DNA of 64,000 nt from Cordilura impudica (Eukaryota; Arthropoda; Insecta; Diptera; Scathophagidae): positions 95,222,585 through 95,286,584 of the forward strand of contig OY821519.1 of the NCBI GenBank assembly GCA_963682025.1, given 5' to 3'. The notes beneath the pieces are model-generated. The model had not been told where the DNA came from. It made no database searches and was given only the letters and a program-made list of their open reading frames with translations. Position 1 is the first letter of the stretch. Each line of letters opens with the position of its first letter. This document shows positions 55,719 to 64,000 of this stretch, in pieces. Both the position numbers and the translations under genes were made by a program.

Positions 55719-57720
55719 TCTTATCTGTAATTCCAGCTTCAGAGCTATTATCAATTTCAATAAAATTTAAGAAATTATCATACATCATATGTTTTTCATC
55801 ACTACTTGGACAGACGACTCGGACAATTAATCACATTTGCTCAGTATGGGAAATACCTGCAGTACAATCAACGATTATTGAATAATATTTATTCTGTTTT
55901 ATTAATTTCTCTTTGACTGCAGAATTTAACAATGCAATCATTTCATTTTGAATTCTTTTGCTCAAATAATGTAGGAATAATTCTTTATTATACCCTATAC
56001 CACTATGTGGTTTGGGTATAATGACTTTGTGCTGCTGTTTGTAACAACCAAAAATATTTGACCTAGACCCATCTTTAATTATACCGATCGAATCAGAATC
56101 ACTTTCTGAGTTGATTTAACAATGTCCGTCCGTCCGTCCGTCTGTGTGTCCATGTAAAGCTTGTAATCAAACTGCAGGTCGCAAATATGAATATATTTTG
56201 ATGAAATTTGGTATATCAGCTTTTGTCGGCCATGGGATGAACGCTGTTGAAATTGGTGAGAATCGGTCCATGTTCAGACCTAGCCCCCATACAAATTACC
56301 CATATGAAATCGACATAAATTGCCATAAGATCCAAACTGTCATATAGATCTTACTCAAATTGGGTTTGTATGCGTTCATTACATCCACTAATGAGTAGTC
56401 CAAAAATGATCCCTTTGACCCCATATAGAGCTGCTTCCCGATCTTCACTTAAATCTATTAAAAACCAAAAATATTGCACTGATTCTTCTCAAATTTTGTT
56501 TGTACATATTTTTGCAAAATACAAGAGACTTTACCAAACATGATCAGGATCGGTCCATTTTTGGACATAGTCCCTTTATAGATATAGCATCCGATATGAA
56601 CTTTTTCATATCTGCAGCCAAAGAAATTAATAAAAATCCCACTCAAATTTGGTTTTTGCTTATTTTCAATGTCCAGTTAGTTGGGCCTAAAAGATAGGGT
56701 TTCTAAACGCATGGTATAGGGTATCGTATAGTCGGTCTAGACCGACTATAATTTTCTTACTTGTTTTTATTTGACTTACGTGTTCTTTCAAGATTGGTTC
56801 GAATTTAGCTATAAGCTCCATAATTTTAAAGAAATTTCCATTGTTATCTTCATATAAATTATCGGAAGTTCCACTCAAAGCAAGATTCTGTAATCCGTGT
56901 AACTTAATAAACTCAAATAACCTCTCCAATACATTGCGCCAACGTATTGTATTTTCAGTCATGAGTTTTTTATTTACTGAATCAATAGTTTTTCCTTCAT
57001 TCAATCTTGGTCATTCCATGTTGAGATACATTTTAAGTGTTCAATTATTTTTTCATGCTCTTTTGAGCTGACTGACACATTTTTGCTGACTGACAATCAT
57101 TGAATCCATCAACAATTAGGGCAATTTCTTTCTAAGAAAAATGCCTGAATGGAAAATAGAAAACAGCATCAAGGATTTTGAATAAACCAACCACTTTCGT
57201 TGAATCTTTTCACCGTTAGGAAGTGTTTGATAATAGTTTGTAGAACAAACCTTCCGACTTCTTCCTTTCTTTTCTTCAGTCAATGGAAAAGTAAAATTAA
57301 TTATTTGGTCCACGTCTTGCAAGTAAATCGATATTTGGGCTAATATTTTGCTGCCAATTCCCAATATCGGACAAATAGTTTTGGGTACTTGAAACAGCAT
57401 CTAAAGATTTATATATAGGACTTTTATCGTTTCTAAATGAGAACTTATGTCAAATGAGTCATCAATGTCAGGCAAATTATTTTCTGCTTCAAGATTACAA
57501 TATGGGTTGGACCAGTATTCATCAACGTTCAATGATGTGGATGAACTTATCAGATCTGATAAGTGCAGTTAGACTCTAGGTCAATATGATGGAGCACATT
57601 TTCCGATTCTAAATATTCACTCTGACGATCAACATTTGAAGATTTAAGAAAACAAGAAATGTTCTGACATTTTTCTTTTTGCTTTTCCTGATTTGCTTTC
57701 CTTTTTCTACCTTGGATTAA
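55719..57720 (-). pseudogene. hAT transposase relic with TTF-type finger (ZMYM1-like)
   Basis: Minus strand, from right: a Lys-rich start near 57715; ILAQISIYLQDVDQIINFTF, STNYYQTLPNGEKIQRKWLV and YSKSLNAVFYFPC (TTF-type finger region, 57120-57400); RWRNVLERLFEFIKLHGLQN, LYEDNNGNFFKIMELIAKFE, PILKEHVSQIK (56770-56985); then after DINE-like copy K, EMIALLNSAVKEKLIKQNKY, YSIIVDCTAGISHTEQM (first catalytic Asp) and LIVRVVCPSSDEKHMMYDNF to about 55725. The rest is missing. Frameshifts and stops throughout. A hAT-like terminus at 58844 fits as its 5' end. Confidence 0.75.
55988..56765 (-). mobile_element. DINE-1-like element, copy K
   Basis: Full length and very close to copies A, L and M: TTATACCCTATACCACTATG, GTCCGTCCGTCCGTCTG, palindrome GTCGGTCTAGACCGAC, end ATTTTCTTACTTGTT. 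It splits the hAT relic. Confidence 0.9.
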
Positions 57721-57754
57721 AAATAAAACCTAACAGTGTAGAAAAACGAAAGTT

Positions 57755-58523
57755 CTGTGGTTTTCTGGAATAACCGCGTATGTCCATTATTGTCAGTTTT
57801 GAGTTAACGATGCCAAATATATTAATTTTTAATGCTCTTTTCATGTGCTCTTTTACATGTATAAAAAGAAAAACTTTAACCATTTCTGAGTTTTTCTTTA
57901 AATAACGACGTAACTTAAATGTTTATTAAATTAATTTGCAGCACTAACGACGTATGTCAACCTACGTTTGATCGCTGACAAATTATTTTCTCAGAAAACG
58001 ACACATAGCGACATAACTTGTTATTAATGAAAAAAATGCTAAATAATTTTGGATTAGTTTTCAGTTTATAACCACTTGTAAAAACTTGTGTGTTTATTTC
58101 TGTTATTTTTTGTCACTATTATTCTTGATACGTTGTTATATTCTCATCCTAAGTCCCGTTAACTTTTTGTTGACGAACAAAAAATCCATTTTTCAGGCAA
58201 CAACAACTTATGTCTACATGGGTGGTTGCATTTGTAGTTTTCTTTTTCAAAGAAAATGACGTTTGTCGACATAAGTTGTTTTATCTGCACACACTTTAAG
58301 TGTAATTTACATATTGTTTTTTCGTCCTTCTCTAGGATCTATTCCTCTGAAGATTTTTGACTCAAAATTTCACGTAAAGTATTGATTGCCCATATCTACA
58401 GGACTGTTAAATAAAAAGCTCTAAAAACTTTATATCGAGCCCATAATTTCAAATATAACTCTTTTTGGCTCCCCTGAACATTTTGATTTTATGACATATG
58501 CGGTTATTCTAGAAAACCACAGA
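57755..58523. mobile_element. Non-autonomous element with TCTGTGGTTTTCT ends
   Basis: Inverted ends of about 34 bp (TCTGTGGTTTTCTGGAATAA...GTATGTC and its inverse). The interior has repeated short motifs related to ACGACGTATGTC and CGACATAAGTTGTT but no long frame. A third terminus of this family opens the window (1-36). It lies within the 5' region of the hAT relic. No clear target duplication. Confidence 0.65.
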
Positions 58524-58794
58524 GATAAGATGCTTAATATGCCTACTATGCCATAAATATGAATTTTGTTGTTTTGAAAAACTAGCTCCCATACGCAACA
58601 GTCACTGTTCGTTTAGTTACCATTCTTTGAATTCCAAAAAAAATTCAAATATTGTAAAATGCAAAGCCTACTATGTGATAAATATAAATTTCTTTTAAAT
58701 CGTTATTTACCAATTTCTTTTACATATTAATTTGATTGATTTAATTCTTTTTATATGGCGCCCCAATGTTACAGGCTAGGGCGCCCCAATCTGC

Positions 58795-58844
58795 CAGGTG
58801 CCTAGAGCCATGTCCTTACTGACTCGACCCTAGGGCCGGCCCTG
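58795..58844 (-). repeat. hAT-type terminus CAGGGCCGGCCC
   Basis: On the minus strand the sequence starts CAGGGCCGGCCCTAGGGTCG at 58844, a form typical of hAT 5' ends, pointing toward the hAT gene at 57720-55719. The matching 3' end was not found. Confidence 0.6.
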
Positions 58845-59718
58845 CTAATAGCCGTATCAAAGGTAGAGAGCTATGGTTTGAACTCAGTCGAATACCTGTA
58901 AAAGTTATTTATTATCATATTACAATAAATCAATACGTCCAGGATTTGATTTCAGAAACAACTTCTGACTTGGTAAAGCAAATATTAGAGTTCGTTTCCA
59001 CGCCTTTGTTGGCAGAACAAATATTTCTAAGGACGCATGTAACCAGGAAACTGGTCACTCACGATGTGGTCATCTTATCAGACCTTATTTAGAAATAACT
59101 AACCGCAAGTCTCTATACACGAACAATATGAAATGTTACGTGTTGGATGTCTTGTGATTTCACCAAAGACCAAAATTGTATCGCAATGTATTGGAACACA
59201 ATGTGTATTATCCCAATGCCGATAAATTGACTCAAGAGAAAGTTACATATATATGATCATAATTTGTGTTTGTTGTATTTATTTTACGTTAACCCACTCT
59301 GTGGTCAAGTTGAGTTTCTTAAAAAAATTCCTAATTAATACCAACTTATATCAGGAAATTTTGCGGACAATATGCCGATATATTATGATTTTTAATTTGT
59401 GGAACAGAAAAATGTTTTTCTAAAAATTATAAAATTTATAAAATATGTATGGACTACCTAAAGATTAATGATTACTATTTTATTGTAAGCTATTGTCTTA
59501 TACGAGTATCCCTTAAATAAAAATAAATTATTAATAAAAATTATTAATAAAAGTTATTATTAAAAAAGTGTCGTTTTAAATATTTTATATCAGCAAAAAC
59601 ATAGATAAATGGGAAATAAAATTAATAAATCCATTGTACCAACTAAATACCACAATTCTAATAATCGATTTTATATTTACATGCAATTGCCCTTACCATT
59701 ATACGTTTATATAGATTA
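58845..59718. other. No recognisable gene
   Basis: 58900-59230 is slightly more GC-rich, and a plus-strand stretch reads SKDACNQETGHSRCGHLIRP in one frame, but stops interrupt it and I cannot identify it. The rest is AT-rich. Confidence 0.4.
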
Positions 59719-60076
59719 CCAGCAGATTCCAGCACTCGAAATTCGAGCGCAAATTCTAGGAATTTTATTTTTTCATTTAATAAAGACCCTAAAGGTATGC
59801 TTCACAATTCAACTCATTTTAAATGATGAAAACGAACACAAACACATTAACAAATTTAATAAACACACACATAGCATTGCATAATTTTATGCATGTGTTA
59901 GTAGCAACTTTAAACGATCATAACTCCAAAAATGTCCCAGACGTTGAAAATCTGTAAATCTGGTTCACAGCAAAAACGTAATACCTTTCAAATGATAAAT
60001 TTTTTGTCAAAATCGGGGTAAAACAGTGAAACTTACATTGGTCACAAGAAATCGCCTAGCCTATTAATATTAAAGA
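59719..60076 (-). mobile_element. Helitron family N, copy 9
   Basis: Minus orientation: 3' end CTGG|T at 59719, hairpin CTCGAAATTCGAG near 59736-59748, interior as in the other copies, 5' end TTAATATTAATAGGC near 60076. Confidence 0.85.
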
Positions 60077-60409
60077 AGATATAATTCAGTACTCACAAAA
60101 GAATATTGTGATGGTAGATGGGTCTACCAAAATTCAGTTGGCAACAAATTCGGTTGCAACAACTAATCCGTTTTCTGTGTGTGGGAAATTGATTTTTGTG
60201 TTAGGGAGAAAATGGGTGTGATGTATGTCTGGGACATCAGTGAACTCAGATGATGTCATGGCGAAATTCTATTGGATTTCAAGTGGGAGGGACGTACCCT
60301 GGAATCGTTAACTTCCAGGAAGAGGAGAATCAGTGTGGTCGAGTGACGTTGTAATTGTGTGTTAGTGATTTGTTCTAATCGGGGTGCGTTTCGGGTTCGC
60401 AATTTTTTA
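60077..60409. other. GC-richer spacer, no gene identified
   Basis: 60140-60400 is less AT-rich than its surroundings; frames are short (WEIDFCVREKMGVMYVWDIS) and not recognised. Confidence 0.35.
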
Positions 60410-61191
60410 TTATACCCTATACCACTATGTGGTTTGGGTATAATGACTTTGTGCTGCTGTTTGTAACAACCAAAAATATTTGACCTAGACCCATCTTTAA
60501 TTATACCGATCGAATCAGAATCACTTTCTGAGTTGATTTAACAATGTCCGTCCGTCCGTCCGTCCGTCCGTCCGTCTGTGTGTCCATGTAAAGCTTGTAA
60601 TCAAACTGCAGGTCGCAAATACGAATATATTTTGATGAAACTTGGTATATAAGCTTTTATCGGCCATGGGATGAACGCTATTGAAATTGGAGAGAATCGG
60701 TCCATGTTCAGACCTAGCCCCCATACAAATTACCCATATGAAATCGACATAAATTGCCATAAGATCCAAATTGTCATATAGATCTTACTCAAATTGGGTT
60801 TGTATGCGTTCATTACATCCACTAATGAGTAGTCCAAAAATGATCCCTTTGACACCATATAGAGCTGCTTCCCGATCTTCACTTAAATCTATTAAAAAGC
60901 AAAAATATTGCACTGATTCTTCTCAAATTTTGTTTGTACATATTTTTACAAAATACAAGAGACTTTACCAAACATGGCCAGGATCGGTCCATTTTTGGGC
61001 CTAGTCCCCATATAGATATAGCATCCCATATGAACTTTTTCATATCTGCAGCCAAAAAAATTAATAAAAATGCCATTCTAATTTGGTTTATGCTTATTTT
61101 CTATATCCAGTTAGTTGGTTCTAAGAGATAGGGTCTCTAAACGCATGGTATAGGGTATCGTATGGTAGACCGACTATAATTTTCTTACTTG
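60410..61191 (-). mobile_element. DINE-1-like element, copy L
   Basis: Full length, close to copy K; a small deletion has removed half of the GTCGGTCTAGACCGAC palindrome (TATGGTAGACCGACTATA at 61161). Confidence 0.9.
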
Positions 61192-62552
61192 TTTTTTCTT
61201 GACTCTAGTAAATGTTGGCATGAAATGAAATTTCTTTATCGGTGTCAAGGACTACCCCCAACCCGGCAAGCTCTAGCCAAGCTAAAAGCGGGCATGCCAG
61301 CAACGCTGACAATCTGGCAATCCAAATATTTTCTCTTGTTACAGCCGACACTGCTACAAATGGTTTGTCACCAAAAACTAATTTTCATTATATAGACAAT
61401 AGTCTCTCGATATATTGTTTTAATAAACACAAATTATTTTCTACTAATTTATTTGCTTTGCTTTAAAAAAAAGGTTTCATACTATTTTCGCAATACTGCA
61501 TATTATTTAACTCTCCTGTATCATTTTTATCTCTTAAAAAGTTTAATTATGAAATGCACGTAAAACGAAGTACACACCACAAGTATTAAAAACGTGAATG
61601 AACACAGTTGTTAGTTTCATTTTTATAATGTACGACTACTGGCTAAAGTTGGAAAAACAATAATGAAATTGTTTATAGTCACCAATAAATGAGGATAAGC
61701 AGATATGAAACCAAAAAAAAATAAAAAATTCAGCATTCAGCATATTATTTTCATATTTATAGTACTAAGTATACATATGTATATGCAAGTAATAGGGTCT
61801 CATTTATTTGTATCACACAATTTTTTTATAACTGTTTAACTAAATTTCACAACATTCTATCGATTATCTTTAACAGTAGTTTAGCTCAAAGTTCCGTGGA
61901 GGTTCTTTTCGAAGCCTTTAAAATTGTTTTAAATATAATTTTTGAATGGATTTATTTGTTTGGCAAATGTCAATAGTCATAATCAATAAGTGATAATTTT
62001 GAAATTGTATAAACAAAATACGTTGTTCCTGATAATCTTGTCTTTACTCGTACTTCCACTAAATTTAATGAATGAGTTTTTATTGGTTGCAGAATTATGC
62101 ATTAAAAATTGAAAAAGACATTTATAAAATTTAGTACAAACATATTAAGTCTTTATAGCGACTGTTGGGTACAGTTACCATTTGTCGATAATTAACCTTT
62201 AAATTCTAATGCCATTTAAATTTAAAGTTAATTGTTTCTGTTTTTTAATCAGTATTTATTATAATTCCTAATTTATTGTTTTTTTAAGAAAAAATTAACT
62301 TCTATCAGTAATATTGCATAAGAGACCACAGACAAATATGTTTCTAAAGCAGCCAGCATTAGAATAGCCAAAATCAAAGTAAGGGATCATGCTTTGCAAT
62401 GTTTTGATAGCTTCAACAAAATCTTTACTAAAAATCTTAGCACTTTTAGTTTTGCCTTATTTCTGTAAAATGTTAAATATTTCCATTTGAATTCACTTTT
62501 AATATGTTAATTTGAACATACAAAGATAAATTGAATGCAAATATATCATAAA
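61192..62552. other. Spacer; possible short exon-like patch at 61245-61345
   Basis: 61245-61345 is GC-richer; one frame reads SRTTPNPASSSQAKSGHASN followed by ADNLAIQIFSLVTADTATNG with C-ending codons. CTCTTGTTACAG at 61333 could be a splice acceptor. No homology is recognised. The rest, to 62552, is AT-rich with nothing supported. Confidence 0.3.
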
Positions 62553-62612
62553 CAAGTAAGAGTGTTAAATTCGGCTGTGTTGAATCTTTGATACCCTCCA
62601 CCAGTGTTCTTA
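62553..62612 (+). mobile_element. DINE/INE-like terminal fragment, second family
   Basis: ACAAGTAAGAGTGTTAAATT, CGGCTGTGTTGAATC and TACCCTCCACCAGTG match the opening of INE-like elements, related to the TATACCCTCCACACC end at 32203. Confidence 0.5.
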
Positions 62613-62619
62613 AAAACAA

Positions 62620-63045
62620 TCTATACTAATATTATAAAGAGGTAATGTGTGTTTGTTTGTTTGTTTGTTTGTAGAGGGTAATCTACGTAACTACTCATCT
62701 GATCTTCCTGAAATTTTCACAGAGTCTTACTGCGGCTATGGGAAGTGCTATAGGCTATAATTTTTTAAATATTTTTAGTGGGCGTGGCACCTCCCACACA
62801 AAGTAAATTTTTAATATCATAGACATATATTGAGTACTATGATAGGAAGAGCTTTCCAAATTTGTGTGAGGTCACCTATTGTTAATATTAGTAGTTACGC
62901 CGGAAATGGGCGGTATCGGATAAGTGGGCGTGGTAGCTCCCATACAAGTAATAATTCAATATTATATATCTCGACTACTGTGATAGAGAGAGCTTTTCTA
63001 ATTTGGCAGATGTCACCTATTATTAATGTGAGTAGTGTTATATAA
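62620..63045 (+). mobile_element. Helitron-like family B, clearest 5' end
   Basis: A|TCTATACTAATATTATAAAG at 62620 is a classic insect Helitron 5' end, followed by (GTTT)n and two 144-bp modules (GTGGGCGTGGCACCTCCCAC at 62779, GTGGGCGTGGTAGCTCCCAT at 62923). The 3' end is lost at the AT array. Confidence 0.65.
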
Positions 63046-63314
63046 TTTAATTTATAATTTTTTTTATATATTTTTATATTTTATTTTATGTTATTTTATT
63101 TTGTTTTATTTTTTTTATCAATTTGATTTTATTTTATTTATTTTATTTATTCTATTTAATTTTATTTTATTTTATTTTATTCCATTTGATTTTATTTTAT
63201 GTTACTATATTTTATTTTATTTCATATTTTATTAATTTTATTTATGTTACTTCAGTTTATTTTAACTTATTTTATTATATTTTATTTTATATTATTTTGT
63301 TTTAAATTATTTTA
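63046..63314. repeat. (ATTTT)n microsatellite, about 270 bp
   Basis: Imperfect TTTTATTTTATTTTA runs. The frames rich in Phe, Ile, Leu and Tyr here are translations of the repeat. Confidence 0.9.
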
Positions 63315-64000
63315 TTATACCCTATACCACTATGTGTTTTGGGTATAATGACTTTGTGCTGCTGTTTGTAATAACCAAAAATATTTGACCTAGACCCATC
63401 TTTAATTATACCGATCGAATCAGAATCACTTTCTGAGTTGATTTAACAATGTCCGTCCGTCCGTCCGTCCGTTCGTCCGTCTGTGTGTCCATGTAAAGCT
63501 TGTAATCAAACTGCAGGTCGCAAATATGAATATATTTTGATGAAATTTGGCATATAAGCTTTTATCGGCCATGGGATGAACGCTATTGAAATTGGTGAGA
63601 ATCGGTCCATGTTCAGACCTAGCCCCCATACAAATTACCCCTATGAAATCGACATAAATTGCCAAAAGATCCAAATTGTCATACAGATCTTACTCAAATT
63701 GGGTTTGTATGCGTTCATTACATCCATTAATGAGTAGTCCAAAAATGATCCCTTTGGCCCCATATAGAGCTGCTTCCCGATCTTCACTTAAATCTATTAA
63801 AAAATAAAAATATTGCACTGATTCTTCTCAAATTTTGTTTGTATATATTTTCGCAAAATACAAGAGACTTTACCAACCATGGTCAGGATCGGTCCATTTT
63901 TGGACCTAGTCCCCATATAGATATATCATCCGATATGAACTTTTTCATATCTGCAGCCAAAAAAATTTATAAAAATCCCACTCAAATTTGGTTTTTGCTT
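63315..64000 (-). mobile_element. DINE-1-like element, copy M (runs off the window)
   Basis: From TTATACCCTATACCACTATG, minus orientation, continuous and close to copies K and L up to the last base. The ACTTGTT end lies beyond the window. Confidence 0.9.

Noticed and set aside
63035..63305. Hydrophobic proteins rich in Phe, Leu and Tyr
   Set aside because: They are read from the (ATTTT)n microsatellite.
4298..64000. Recurrent small frames such as MYIFLQNTRDFTKH... and NSVHPMADKSLYTKFHQNI...
   Set aside because: They appear in every DINE-1-like copy, on both strands and with stops at different places; they are translations of the repeat and its GTCC microsatellite, not conserved proteins.
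1..64000. CRISPR arrays, bacterial operons, rRNA genes
   Set aside because: No regularly spaced identical repeats with unique spacers, no ribosome-binding-site-led gene sets and no rRNA blocks; the DNA is clearly eukaryotic.

Overview
This window is AT-rich eukaryotic DNA. It holds no host gene that I can recognise, and it reads as a transposon graveyard from a higher fly (Brachycera, probably Schizophora). Evidence for that placement: many copies of a DINE-1/INE-1-like repeat with the TATACCC hairpin and GTCCGTCC microsatellite familiar from Drosophila, Jockey and CR1-type LINEs with (TAAA)n tails, Helitrons, hAT, Tc1/mariner, Transib and pogo-type relics, and AATAAA/TATA signals of insect type. 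I cannot name the species.

Layout. 1-9470: one Jockey-clade LINE is interrupted by a MITE, a 5'-truncated CR1-like LINE, a DINE-like element and a Helitron; the Helitron itself holds a 3.6 kb DNA transposon (5642-9248) with perfect 24-bp inverted ends, an ATAT target duplication and the only long open frame of the window (6604-8514). 9750-13254: a decayed hAT gene with a BED finger, split by a Helitron and followed by a hAT-type foldback MITE. 14795-23073: a mosaic of Helitron, DINE-like, LINE, SINE and foldback copies. 24339-28495: a tandem-repeat TIR element, a MITE, and a relic of Transib (the superfamily that gave rise to RAG1), cut by a DD41D mariner; removing the mariner restores the Transib frame. 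30621-35575: degenerate TTTCTTAAAAAGTACC arrays around a relic of an unnamed transposase. 36392-36660: a solo LTR with 5-bp TSD. 37767-40430: Helitron pieces and a pogo/Tigger pseudogene. 40735-52655: DINE-like copies, Helitron, and a CR1-like LINE on the minus strand with three nested insertions. 53880-58844: a CACTG-ended element beside a minus-strand hAT (TTF-finger type) relic. 59719-64000: Helitron and DINE-like copies and an (ATTTT)n array.

How it works together: the order of insertion can be read from the nesting, because in several cases deleting the inner element rejoins the outer reading frame exactly. Two non-autonomous families dominate: a DINE-1-like family (14 copies or fragments) and a canonical non-autonomous Helitron (9 copies; 5' A|TCTATAATATTAATAG, 3' hairpin followed by CTAG|T). 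Nearly all genes are broken; the transposase at 6604-8514 is nearly intact but appears to have one frameshift near its N-terminus. Family names come from motif memory, not database searches.
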